Shown one piece after another: positions 1 through 8,400 of a stretch of DNA of 64,000 nt. Source of the DNA: Oscillibacter sp. (lineage in GTDB: Bacteria > Bacillota > Clostridia > Oscillospirales > Oscillospiraceae); the NCBI GenBank assembly GCA_022795445.1, contig JAAWGR010000003.1, positions 1-64,000 on the forward strand, given 5' to 3'. The translations under genes and the position numbers were made by a program. Numbering within the stretch: position 1 is the first letter of the stretch; the number at the start of each line of letters is the position of its first letter. A model generated the notes under the pieces. The model was not told the origin of the DNA, did not search any database, and saw only the letters and a program-made list of their open reading frames with translations.

Positions 1-1
1 G

Positions 2-223
2 CAGACGGGCAAGACCGTTCACCCGAAGGTGTATGTGGCTCTTGGCATTTCCGGCGCGATTCAGCACAAGGCCGGTATGCAGGACAGCGAGTGCATCATT
101 GCGGTGAACAAGAACGACACCGCGCCAATTTTCGAGATTGCCGACTATGGCATCTGCGGCGACCTGTTCAAGGTCACCCCCATGCTCACTGAGGCTATTC
201 GCGCTGCCAAGGCCGCGAAATAA
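2..223 (+). CDS. etfA: Electron transfer flavoprotein subunit alpha, C-terminal end (partial)
   Basis: Only the last 73 residues lie in the window; the gene starts upstream. The visible part carries [17 protein letters not shown] and the closing [13 protein letters not shown] block, which together are diagnostic for the FAD-binding C-terminal domain of EtfA. EtfA pairs with EtfB to carry electrons between flavin dehydrogenases such as butyryl-CoA dehydrogenase and the quinone or ferredoxin pool; in anaerobic Clostridia it usually belongs to a bifurcating complex. That role is inferred from the family. A strong intrinsic terminator follows 27 bases after the stop, so this is probably the last gene of its operon. 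Confidence 0.93.
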   Translation, partial: QTGKTVHPKVYVALGISGAIQHKAGMQDSECIIAVNKNDTAPIFEIADYGICGDLFKVTPMLTEAIRAAKAAK

Positions 224-250
224 TCTTAATTGCCTAATTACTTTTAAAAT

Positions 251-279
251 CCGAAGGGCTTTCGCCCTTCGGATTTTTT
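251..279 (+). terminator. Intrinsic terminator after etfA
   Basis: A perfect 9-bp stem (CCGAAGGGC at 251-259 with GCCCTTCGG at 264-272) has a 4-base loop and is followed by ATTTTTTC. Its place 27 bases behind the etfA stop makes it the operon terminator. The rest of the gap to trmB (280-454) shows no gene. Confidence 0.9.
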
Positions 280-454
280 CATCAACTAAAGAGCTGTTTG
301 CATTTTTTCTTGATAAATTCTTCCATATTGCTGGCACCTTTCTCCAATACCTTGCTCACCACTGATGCTTTCTAGTATATTCTATAATTACTTTTTCCTT
401 CTACCATTCAATGATAGCATATCAAATCACCAATTGGAATTGGAAAGAAAAAGA

Positions 455-483
455 TTTACAGAGTTTGCTTTCTGTGGTAAAAT
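455..483 (+). promoter_or_regulatory. Probable sigma-A promoter of trmB
   Basis: TTTACA (455-460) and TAAAAT (478-483) are separated by exactly 17 bases. They lie 66 bases before the trmB start, in a gap with no other gene on this strand. Confidence 0.6.
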
Positions 484-549
484 GTTCAGGAAACAGCCGC
501 CTTGCCTCGGAATCAGGGGCTTTTCCGGCGGTATATGGAGGATTTGCAT

Positions 550-1251
550 ATGCGGATGCGGAAAAAGAAAAATTTGATCCCTCGTATGGAGCGCTGCGGC
601 GACCGTTTGATTCAGGACCCTTATGACCGTTGTGGTCAGTGGCGGCAACTAATGCCGGAGGCTCGGGAACTTCGGGTAGAGTTAGGTTGTGGCAAGGGCC
701 GCTTTACTGCCGGAATTGCTAAAAAAGAGCCAGATGTGTTGTTCCTTGCCGTGGAACGGGTTCCAGACGCTATGGTGGTTGCTATGGAGCGTTGTGTAAA
801 GGAAGGGTTGACAAACGTCTTTTTTGTCAGTGCGGATGCAAACCAGCTTCCGTATTTCTTTGCTCCTAGCGAAGTAAACCGGATTTATGTCAACTTTTGT
901 GATCCCTGGCCTAGCAAGCGGCACGCGAAACGGCGCCTGATTCATGGTAACTTCCTTAAACTTTATCGGCAGGTTCTGAAACTTGGTGGAGAGATCCATT
1001 TTAAAACAGACAACCAAGGGCTGTTTGCCTTTGCTGTAGATGAATTCCCAAATTTTGGATTTACTCTGTCGGAAGTTACTTGGAATCTACACGAACATGG
1101 CCCTGTGGGTGTCATGACAGACTATGAAGCAAAATTCCATGACATGGGTCAGTCGATTCATCGTCTGGTTGCAACAATGATTGACTGGACACCGCCTGCC
1201 GAAGCGTCAGAGGATGATACTGTGAACAATCCACTGTTGGAAAACGATTGA
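550..1251 (+). CDS. trmB: tRNA (guanosine(46)-N7)-methyltransferase TrmB
   Basis: SAM-dependent enzyme that methylates G46 in the variable loop of tRNAs. The 233-residue product starts MRMRKKKNL, the usual Firmicutes N-terminus, and has the SAM loop ELGCGKGRF and the NFCDPWPSKRHAKRRL block that marks TrmB. The ATG at 550 is chosen over an upstream in-frame ATG at 502 because GGAGG (537-541) sits 8 bases before it. The gene is monocistronic as far as can be seen: a terminator closes the preceding gene, and it converges with the next gene with only one base between the stop codons. Confidence 0.95.
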   Translation: MRMRKKKNLIPRMERCGDRLIQDPYDRCGQWRQLMPEARELRVELGCGKGRFTAGIAKKEPDVLFLAVERVPDAMVVAMERCVKEGLTNVFFVSADANQLPYFFAPSEVNRIYVNFCDPWPSKRHAKRRLIHGNFLKLYRQVLKLGGEIHFKTDNQGLFAFAVDEFPNFGFTLSEVTWNLHEHGPVGVMTDYEAKFHDMGQSIHRLVATMIDWTPPAEASEDDTVNNPLLEND

Positions 1252-1252
1252 T

Positions 1253-2314
1253 TTATTTTAAATAACTTAATAACCGTCCCGCCTCAATGGCCGCAGTCGC
1301 CCGTACACCGTCAAAGTCCACATAAGGATTATAAACGGCTTCTAAAGCGTCGTGGTTCCGTTTGGCTTCCTTTAGCGCTCCAACGGCTTCCTCTCGCAGG
1401 AGTGCCGTCATGCGCGTCTGGAACCGTAGGCGGGCCTTGCTCTCTACCGCCGCCTCTAACCGGATACGGCGGTAGGGTTTTTTGCCGTAGTCCATTCCAG
1501 AACGAGATGTGATGAATGCAAGACCAAGACCTGGAATCAAGAGATGTTCTATGCGTCCCAAATCCTCTGGCGATGGGCAAATGATCGTATCCCAGCCATT
1601 TTCTGCCGCTGTGGTATGGAGCCGTTTCAAGGATATACCTGCCAACTCCCAATTATCTGCAAATTCATAGACCTTGGGACACAACACATCAATACTGTCA
1701 AAACGCCAAACGTATCCTTTATGGGTAATGCTTCCAAGAAAGCGCCGGGTGGTTTTGCCAGTTTCTCCTCCCTTGGCCCGCAGTTCCCTGGTGATAATAC
1801 CAGTAATCCGGCGTTCCATCCGTTCTGTATCAAAAGATTTTGCCGCAGCCGCTACAGTATCCAGTTCCACTTGCCGCGCAGCTTTCAAACAGTGGTATGC
1901 CCGGACATAGGCTGCTTTGTAGGCACGGGTACTGGCTTTGACCTCCTCTACCGCCGCCTTTGCCGCTGTGATATCGTAGAATTCACCAAGATTTACATAT
2001 CGGTCCACTGCTGCTGGATATTGGGGTTCTATGACGTGGGGCGATGTGCCATCTGCAACTGCACACTTCAACTCTGGCAACACTACACCGTCTAGTGAGT
2101 CTGGGTCGCCGGAACACCAAAGGTATTCAACGGTTGTCCCCGCTTGCTCCATCGTCCGGCCAATCTCCCGCATAAACGTATTTTTTCCGACACCAGGACC
2201 GCCCTTCAAAACGATCAAATCATATGTATCTTCCAAATCGACCATCTCCGGAAACAAATTCCGAAAGCCCTCGCCGCTATTTGCGCCAACAAAAAAATTC
2301 GTTGTTTGTGCCAT
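1253..2314 (-). CDS. PRK06851-like P-loop ATPase with altered Walker A
   Basis: A 353-residue soluble protein that resembles the PRK06851 group of clostridial and bacillar ATPases, whose function is not established. The N-terminus has a P-loop, GGPGVGKNTF, in which the usual Ser/Thr after GK is Asn (codon AAT). In the second half, around residues 185-260, the family normally repeats a nucleotide-binding core; here the stretch FLGSITHKGYV is kept but no second GKS/GKT is visible. The start is supported by AGGGAGG eight bases upstream. It ends one base from trmB, convergently. The family assignment is from memory of its motifs and is less certain than the coding call. Confidence 0.72.
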   Translation of the reverse strand: MAQTTNFFVGANSGEGFRNLFPEMVDLEDTYDLIVLKGGPGVGKNTFMREIGRTMEQAGTTVEYLWCSGDPDSLDGVVLPELKCAVADGTSPHVIEPQYPAAVDRYVNLGEFYDITAAKAAVEEVKASTRAYKAAYVRAYHCLKAARQVELDTVAAAAKSFDTERMERRITGIITRELRAKGGETGKTTRRFLGSITHKGYVWRFDSIDVLCPKVYEFADNWELAGISLKRLHTTAAENGWDTIICPSPEDLGRIEHLLIPGLGLAFITSRSGMDYGKKPYRRIRLEAAVESKARLRFQTRMTALLREEAVGALKEAKRNHDALEAVYNPYVDFDGVRATAAIEAGRLLSYLK

Positions 2315-2393
2315 ATGGTGACCTCCCTAAGTTTTTTCATTCTCAGGGTATGCAAAACCAGCTTGGTTTGACAGTCTTTGGAAATACTCTATC

Positions 2394-2430
2394 ACAAAAA
2401 AATGGAGTTTCCCCATAATAGGGAAACTCC
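2394..2430 (-). terminator. Intrinsic terminator after the Vat-like acetyltransferase
   Basis: Read on the minus strand, GGAGTTTCCC (2421-2430) pairs with GGGAAACTCC (2404-2413) across a short loop and runs into ATTTTTTTG. It separates the acetyltransferase from the ATPase gene downstream. Confidence 0.88.
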
Positions 2431-2455
2431 TCAAATTTGTCCTACAACTAAGAAA

Positions 2456-3091
2456 TTACGTTACAGCCTGGATCCTTGACAGGTCTCCAGAACAAAGTGC
2501 ATCCAAGTTCCGGAAAATTTTATCCGCCGGCCAGTCCCACCATTTCAGCTCCAAAAGGTATGCTGTTAAATCTTCATTAAAACGTTGCCGGATTACTCGA
2601 CTGGGATTCCCTCCTGCAACGCAGTAGGGTGGAACATCCTTCGCTACCACAGAATTGGCAGCAATGATCGCGCCATCACCTATGTGGATCCCCGGCAAAA
2701 CCGTAACGTTCTGCCCAAACCAAACATCATTCCCAACAACCGTATCACCTTTCAACGGCAAATCTTCTATAGCGGGCGTAGACTTCTCCCACCCGCCGCC
2801 CATAATATTGAACGGATACGTTGTAACACTGCACATCCGGTGATTTGCACCGTTCATGATAAACTCCACACCCTTGCCGATGGCGCAGAATTTTCCGATG
2901 ATCAGCCGGTCGCCGTTGAAGTCATAGTGGTGGGTAACATGCTTCTCAAAGCCTTCAGAATCTACCGGGTCGTCGTAGTAAGTGTACTCCCCCACCATAA
3001 TGGTAGGACGGGTAATCACGTTTTTGATATAACAGACACTGGGAATGGCTGGATTTGGATGGATTGCATCCGGATTTGGACCATATTGCAT
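2456..3091 (-). CDS. Vat-family (xenobiotic) O-acetyltransferase
   Basis: A 211-residue left-handed beta-helix (hexapeptide repeat) acetyltransferase, closest in layout to streptogramin A acetyltransferases VatA/VatD and to CatB-type chloramphenicol acetyltransferases. Matching blocks include MQYGPNP, VGEYTYYD, IGKFCAIG, the catalytic-His segment MNGANHRM (His84), YPFN, GWEKS, GNDVWFGQNVTVLPG, AANSVVAKD, AGGNPS and LKWWDWP. These enzymes acetylate a drug hydroxyl using acetyl-CoA. It lies 36 bases after ysxC on the same strand and may be read through from that operon. AAGGGGAG precedes the ATG. The natural substrate cannot be told from sequence; resistance is possible but unproven. Confidence 0.88.
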   Translation of the reverse strand: MQYGPNPDAIHPNPAIPSVCYIKNVITRPTIMVGEYTYYDDPVDSEGFEKHVTHHYDFNGDRLIIGKFCAIGKGVEFIMNGANHRMCSVTTYPFNIMGGGWEKSTPAIEDLPLKGDTVVGNDVWFGQNVTVLPGIHIGDGAIIAANSVVAKDVPPYCVAGGNPSRVIRQRFNEDLTAYLLELKWWDWPADKIFRNLDALCSGDLSRIQAVT

Positions 3092-3127
3092 AATATATCT
3101 CCCCTTTTCCGCCCCGCATAGGGCTGA

Positions 3128-3718
3128 TTATTCATCACAGGCGGCATTCAGCAGACGAAGCAATTCTTCCTTTCCGCTCCCCTTCTCTGCGGAAAAGGGA
3201 ACCAACACGTCCCCTTCCTCCAACTCCAAAGTCTCCTGAATCAAGGACAACGCCGGTTCTACCTGGCTCTTTTTCAGCTTATCCAGCTTGTTGGCCACTA
3301 TGATCTCCGGACAGCCCGTCTCCCGAAACCAGGAGTGCATTGTCACATCGTCCGCCGTGGGCTTGTGCCGAATATCGACAATCAACACCCCAGCAGTGAT
3401 ATGCGCCTCTTGGAAATAGCAATCCATCAAACGTCCCCAACGCTCTTTCTCCGCCTTGGAAACTTTGGCGTAACCATAACCCGGCAAATCTACCAGATAT
3501 GCGCGCCGATCAACCAGAAAATAGTTTACCTGGGTGGTCTTTCCTGGGGACGCGCCAACGTATGCCAAACTTTTCCGGTTCAACAGGCGGTTGATTACGG
3601 AGGATTTTCCCACATTCGACCGCCCTGCAAAGGCAAATTGTGGTAAACCATCCCACAAAAACTGATCCCTTGCAGCAGCAGAGCGTACAAACTCCGCCTT
3701 TCCAAAATTTAAAGACAT
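3128..3718 (-). CDS. ysxC: Ribosome-biogenesis GTPase YsxC/EngB
   Basis: Essential small GTPase that acts late in assembly of the 50S ribosomal subunit. The 196-residue protein shows the G1 P-loop GRSNVGKSS, the switch region GKTTQVNYF, G3 DLPGYGYA, and G4 NKLDK, all in TRAFAC order. The gene sits 12 bases behind lon on the same strand, which is the classical clpX-lon-ysxC order of Firmicutes, so cotranscription is likely. Confidence 0.97.
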   Translation of the reverse strand: MSLNFGKAEFVRSAAARDQFLWDGLPQFAFAGRSNVGKSSVINRLLNRKSLAYVGASPGKTTQVNYFLVDRRAYLVDLPGYGYAKVSKAEKERWGRLMDCYFQEAHITAGVLIVDIRHKPTADDVTMHSWFRETGCPEIIVANKLDKLKKSQVEPALSLIQETLELEEGDVLVPFSAEKGSGKEELLRLLNAACDE

Positions 3719-3730
3719 GCTTTTTCCCTT

Positions 3731-6148
3731 TCACTGTCGCAAAGCAGCATCGCTGACGCTGCTCTCGCAGCTGGGGAATACCGAAAGCGGCTCCCCTTTC
3801 TCCTCTTTATGAACCATAGGCGCAGCTGGACACAATGCTTCCGCGAACACCTGGTCAATCGTCTCTACTGGAATAAACTGTAGAGATATCCTTACTTTTT
3901 GATCAATTTCCTCTAAATCCCGCACATTATCCTTAGGGATCAGCACTGTGCCGATCCCGTGGCGTTTTGCCGCCATGGTTTTCTCTTTCAACCCACCAAT
4001 CGCCAGCACCCGGCCCCGCAGTGTTACTTCGCCAGTCATGGCAATACCTGCCCGCACTTTCCGTTCCGTCAAGGCGGAGAGCATAGCGGTTGATACTGCA
4101 ATCCCGGCAGAAGGACCGTCTTTCGGTACCGCACCCTCAGGGAAGTGTACATGGATGTCCTTTGTCTTATAAAAATCCTTCGGAATTCCCAGATCTGCTG
4201 CACGGCTCCGCAGACAGTCCAGAGCCGTTTGGGCTGACTCCTTCATCACATCGCCCAAATTGCCCGTCAATTCCAGCTTACCAGTGCCATCCATGACGCT
4301 GACTTCCACTTCCAGGATTTCACCGCCCGATTCCGTCCAGGCAAGGCCGTTCACAACTCCAACTTCCTCCCGTTCTGTATGGACAGTAGGAGGGTAAGGC
4401 TGACAATCCAACAGTTTGGGAAGGTCTTCTTCGTTCACCTGGATTCGCTTGAGTTCCTCTGACAGCAGCCGCATATCCGTCTTCCGACAAATTGCCGCAA
4501 GACGCCGCTCCAACTGCCGAACACCGGATTCTCGAGTGTAGTCCCGGATAATCACACGGTACACATCGTCGCTGATCCGCAGCATAGACTTTCGCAGACC
4601 ATGCTCTGCCAACTGCTTCGGCAGCAAATGCCGCTTGGCGATCTGCACCTTTTCTTCATCGGTGTAACTGGACAGCCGGATAACTTCCATACGGTCCAGC
4701 AGCGGGCGGGGAATGGTATCCGTCGTATTCGCGGTGGTAATAAACATTACATGGCTCAAATCCACAGGGATTTCCAGATAATGATCCCGGAAAGCATGGT
4801 TCTGCTCGCTATCCAGGACTTCCAGCAACGCCGCGGAGGGATCACCCCGATAATCGCTGCCCAGCTTGTCAATCTCATCCAGCAACAGCAGGGGATTCAT
4901 AGATCCGCCCCGATTGATGGCCTCAATTACACGCCCTGGCATGGACCCTATGTAGGTCCGGCGGTGGCCGCGGATGTCTGCCTCATCCCGTACCCCGCCC
5001 AAAGATAGGCGGGCCAATTTCCGGTTCAGCGCCTTGGCAACAGAAATAGCAATCGATGTCTTACCCACGCCTGGCGGGCCTACCAAGCACAAAATCTGTC
5101 CCCTCCCTTGGGGATTCATCTGCCGAACGGCAATGGTCTCCAAAATCCGCTCTTTGACCTTTTCCATCCCATAATGATCCCGCTCCAGTACCTTCCGTGC
5201 AGTGTCCACGCTGATCCGTTCCCGAGTCTCCGTGTTCCAGGGCAGCTCCAAACAAGTATCCAAGTAGTTCCGGATTACGGACGCCTCCGCGCTGCCATAG
5301 GGTTGGCGGGCCAGCTTTGACACCTCTTTCAGCAAGTGGTCCCGAGGCTCATCCGCCAACTTGAGAGCAAGGATTTTTTCACGATAATCCTGAACCTCAT
5401 CCTCCTCATCGCCTTCACCCAATTCGTTTTGCAGTACACGAATCTGTGTCCGCAGAATCTGGTCCCGTTGGGTGCGAACCAGCTGATCCCGGATCTTATC
5501 CTCCATCTCGTGTTCAAAGCCCAACACATTGCACTCCCGTGCCAGGAAGCTGATCAACTTCCGCAGTCGGGCAAAAGGGGCCATTTCATCCAAAATCTCC
5601 TGTTTATCCGTATGCCGCAGCGGGATATTCTGAGCAATGAAATCCGCCAAATATCCCACTTCCCGGCAGTCCATAACAGCACTGATCACTTCCTCCGGCA
5701 CACTGCCTGCCAGCTGGGCATAATCTGCAAACAGATTCCACGCCTGCCGCAGCAGCGCCTCTGTCCGGGGACTATGGAGCAAGTTCTCCGAAACCGTTTC
5801 CTCCTGTACCTCCTCCACATTTGCCTGAAGGTAGGGTACAGAGTGCCATAGGCGGCGCAAACGTGCCCGGCGCAAACCTTCTACAATAACTCGAACAGAG
5901 TTGGGCGAAAGTCGCAGGACTTGCCGGATATGCGCCACGGTGCCCATCTCAAAGAGATCTTCCTCTTCCGGCAGTTCTACGCCAATTTCCCGCTGGGTGA
6001 CCAGAAAAACATTCTGATCCGCCTCCATCGCCCGCTCCAAAGCTGTGATGGATATCCGACGCTCCACATCAAAAGTCAGGTTCATATGGGGGAACACCGT
6101 CAGGCCACGCAGGGCCAGAACGGGGATATTCATTGTCATCAATTCCAT
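3731..6148 (-). CDS. lon: ATP-dependent protease La (Lon)
   Basis: Cytosolic AAA+ serine protease of 805 residues that degrades misfolded and regulatory proteins. Order of parts: N-terminal substrate-binding domain (about 5-200) and coiled helical linker, AAA+ module with Walker A GPPGVGKTS and Walker B LLLLDEIDK, then a C-terminal S16 protease domain with the catalytic Ser in PKDGPSAGIA and a later catalytic Lys in GGLKEKTMAAKRHG. The ATG at 6148 follows GGAAAGGAAG. A hairpin terminator lies between clpX and this gene, so lon probably has some independent expression. Confidence 0.97.
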   Translation of the reverse strand: MELMTMNIPVLALRGLTVFPHMNLTFDVERRISITALERAMEADQNVFLVTQREIGVELPEEEDLFEMGTVAHIRQVLRLSPNSVRVIVEGLRRARLRRLWHSVPYLQANVEEVQEETVSENLLHSPRTEALLRQAWNLFADYAQLAGSVPEEVISAVMDCREVGYLADFIAQNIPLRHTDKQEILDEMAPFARLRKLISFLARECNVLGFEHEMEDKIRDQLVRTQRDQILRTQIRVLQNELGEGDEEDEVQDYREKILALKLADEPRDHLLKEVSKLARQPYGSAEASVIRNYLDTCLELPWNTETRERISVDTARKVLERDHYGMEKVKERILETIAVRQMNPQGRGQILCLVGPPGVGKTSIAISVAKALNRKLARLSLGGVRDEADIRGHRRTYIGSMPGRVIEAINRGGSMNPLLLLDEIDKLGSDYRGDPSAALLEVLDSEQNHAFRDHYLEIPVDLSHVMFITTANTTDTIPRPLLDRMEVIRLSSYTDEEKVQIAKRHLLPKQLAEHGLRKSMLRISDDVYRVIIRDYTRESGVRQLERRLAAICRKTDMRLLSEELKRIQVNEEDLPKLLDCQPYPPTVHTEREEVGVVNGLAWTESGGEILEVEVSVMDGTGKLELTGNLGDVMKESAQTALDCLRSRAADLGIPKDFYKTKDIHVHFPEGAVPKDGPSAGIAVSTAMLSALTERKVRAGIAMTGEVTLRGRVLAIGGLKEKTMAAKRHGIGTVLIPKDNVRDLEEIDQKVRISLQFIPVETIDQVFAEALCPAAPMVHKEEKGEPLSVFPSCESSVSDAALRQ

Positions 6149-6252
6149 AAGAATGCTTCCTTTCCGGGGGTCCCCAAGGGTGCGGATGGCTTACTGCCGC
6201 GCTATAAAGGGATCAATCACAGTCCGCACAACAATAGTAAAATCTTTTCATA

Positions 6253-6293
6253 GGGAAAAAATGGGCAGAGGAAGGGACCGGCGTCCCTTCCTC
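6253..6293 (-). terminator. Intrinsic terminator between clpX and lon
   Basis: On the minus strand an 11-bp GC-rich stem (6283-6293 with 6268-6278; GAGGAAGGGAC/GTCCCTTCCTC) with a 4-base loop is followed by TGCCCATTTTTTCCC. It directly follows the clpX stop codon. Confidence 0.85.
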
Positions 6294-6300
6294 CGATTTT

Positions 6301-7614
6301 TCACGACGCCGACTTCGGGGTAGATTTGCGGGTTTTCCCGCCCTTGCCGGTGTTCAGTTTCGCGGAATAGCTGACCTTATCCGGGTCTCGAACCAGCTCT
6401 GGCTGCTCCGTTCCCTCTACACAGTCCTTCTTCACGATGGCCTTTACGATCGTCCGGTCCGAAGGAATGTCGTACATAATCTGTGTCAACATCCCTTCCA
6501 TTACCGCCCGCAGGCCCCGGGCACCGATGTTGCGCTCGATGGCCTTATCCGCGATAGCGTCCAGAGCTTCCGGTTGGAATTCCAGTTCCACATCGTCATA
6601 TTCCAGCAGCTTCTTGTACTGTTTCACCAGGGCGTTTTTGGGTTCCTGCAAAATCCGCACCAGATCCTCCCGTTTCAGCGCGTTCAGCGGCGCAATGATG
6701 GGCAGACGGCCCACCAGCTCTGGAATGATGCCGAACTTCAGAAGGTCATGGGGCTGGACCTCATGCAGGATATGGCTGAGGTCCTTATCCTTTTTGCCCT
6801 GGACATCCGCTCCAAATCCGATGCTCTTCTTATCCAGGCGCTTTTCAATAATTTTTTCCAATCCGTCGAAAGCGCCGCCGCAGATAAACAGAATATTCTT
6901 CGTGTTAATCTGGATGAACTCCTGGTGGGGATGCTTCCGTCCGCCTTGAGGTGGAACATTGGCCACTGTACCCTCCACAATTTTCAGCAACGCCTGCTGC
7001 ACCCCCTCGCCGGACACATCCCGGGTGATCGAGGTGTTTTCACTCTTGCGGGCAATCTTATCGATTTCGTCCACATAGATGATGCCGTGTTCTGCCCGCT
7101 CCACATCGAAGTCCGCAGCTTGGAGCAGGCGCAGCAGAATGTTCTCCACATCGTCGCCCACATAGCCGGCTTCCGTCAGCGTAGTGGCATCGGCAATGGC
7201 AAAGGGTACCTGCAAAATCCGAGCCAGTGTTTGGGCAATCAGGGTCTTGCCGGAACCGGTGGGACCGAGCATCAGGATATTGCTCTTTTGCAGCTCCACA
7301 TCTTCATCGCCGCCGAAGAAAATGCGCTTATAGTGGTTGTACACCGCGACGGATAGGGATACCTTGGCTTCCTCCTGCCCGATCACGTATTGGTCCAGAA
7401 TGTCCCGGATCTCACGGGGCGTGGGAAGTTCATCCGGAATGTCCTCCAAAGGACTTGGACCCATCGGCTCAAAGCCGTCATTCAAAATACTCATACAAAG
7501 CTGGACGCACTCGTCACAAATGCGTACGCCTGGGCCTTGTATCATACGGTGGACCTGCTGCTCGTGCTTGCCGCAGAAGGAACACCGCAGTGGCTTCTTG
7601 CCTTCGTCATTCAT
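6301..7614 (-). CDS. clpX: ATP-dependent Clp protease ATP-binding subunit ClpX
   Basis: Unfoldase that feeds tagged proteins into ClpP. The 437-residue protein has the N-terminal C4 zinc-binding domain (Cys11, Cys14, Cys33, Cys36), Walker [10 protein letters not shown], Walker [10 protein letters not shown], the pore-loop region and the IGF loop (KKSIGFGAD) that docks on ClpP. The C-terminal tail ([15 protein letters not shown]) is short and basic. It lies 32 bases behind clpP, consistent with one tig-clpP-clpX transcript. Confidence 0.98.
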   Translation of the reverse strand: MNDEGKKPLRCSFCGKHEQQVHRMIQGPGVRICDECVQLCMSILNDGFEPMGPSPLEDIPDELPTPREIRDILDQYVIGQEEAKVSLSVAVYNHYKRIFFGGDEDVELQKSNILMLGPTGSGKTLIAQTLARILQVPFAIADATTLTEAGYVGDDVENILLRLLQAADFDVERAEHGIIYVDEIDKIARKSENTSITRDVSGEGVQQALLKIVEGTVANVPPQGGRKHPHQEFIQINTKNILFICGGAFDGLEKIIEKRLDKKSIGFGADVQGKKDKDLSHILHEVQPHDLLKFGIIPELVGRLPIIAPLNALKREDLVRILQEPKNALVKQYKKLLEYDDVELEFQPEALDAIADKAIERNIGARGLRAVMEGMLTQIMYDIPSDRTIVKAIVKKDCVEGTEQPELVRDPDKVSYSAKLNTGKGGKTRKSTPKSAS

Positions 7615-7646
7615 GGTACTACCTCAGTTCTTGCTTTCTGGCGGGC

Positions 7647-8249
7647 TTATTCCTCCGCCTTTTTCTCGCTCTTGTTGGTGAGGATCTTGTCAATCAAGCC
7701 GAATTCCAGCGCTTCCTCCGCGCTCATAAAGTTATCGCGCTCGCAGGCCTCGGTCACTGCCTCAATCGGGCGGCCAGTATTTTCCGCGAGGATTCGGTTC
7801 ATCCGCTTTTTAATGATTTCCAGACGCTTCAAGTGGATAGCCATATCGGTAATCTGGCCTTGGGTACCGGCGGAAGGCTGATGGATCATAATTTCCGCAT
7901 TCGGCAGCGCAATGCGCTTCCCCTTGGTCCCGGAGGAGAGCAGAAACGCACCCATGCTGGCAGCCATACCGACACAGATGGTGGATACGTCGCACTTAAC
8001 ATACTGCATTGTGTCGTAAATTGCCATTCCGTCCGTAACGGAACCGCCGGGGCTATTGATATACAGCTGGATATCCTTATCGGGGTCTTGGGCTTCCAGA
8101 TACAAAAGCTGTGCCACGATCAGGCTTGCGGTGGTCGCGTTGACTTCCTCACCCAGGAACACAATGCGGTCGTTCAGCAACCGGGAGAAAATGTCGTAAG
8201 AGCGTTCACCCCGGTTGGTCTGCTCTACTACATAAGGGACTAAACTCAA
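7647..8249 (-). CDS. clpP: ATP-dependent Clp protease proteolytic subunit ClpP (TTG start)
   Basis: Self-compartmentalised serine protease, working with ClpX. The start is placed at the TTG codon at 8249: GGAGG (8258-8262) sits 8 bases before it and the product then begins [20 protein letters not shown], the standard ClpP N-terminus of 200 residues. An upstream in-frame ATG at 8327 would add 26 unrelated residues. Catalytic triad residues are seen as Ser98 (GMAASMG), His123 (IMIHQPS) and an Asp near 172. The catalytic Ser loop and the SPGGSVTDG strand are intact. Confidence 0.97.
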   Translation of the reverse strand: MSLVPYVVEQTNRGERSYDIFSRLLNDRIVFLGEEVNATTASLIVAQLLYLEAQDPDKDIQLYINSPGGSVTDGMAIYDTMQYVKCDVSTICVGMAASMGAFLLSSGTKGKRIALPNAEIMIHQPSAGTQGQITDMAIHLKRLEIIKKRMNRILAENTGRPIEAVTEACERDNFMSAEEALEFGLIDKILTNKSEKKAEE

Positions 8250-8400
8250 TTTGAAAACCTCCAGTCTTTTGTAGGCGCGGCACTCGCCTCTTAGCGAACG
8301 CACGGCAACGGCGGCCCATGAAACCATTTATTTATGATAGCATACATGGCCACAGATAATATGTCGAATCTGTAAATTGTGCCGCCGAAATCCTTCGCGC

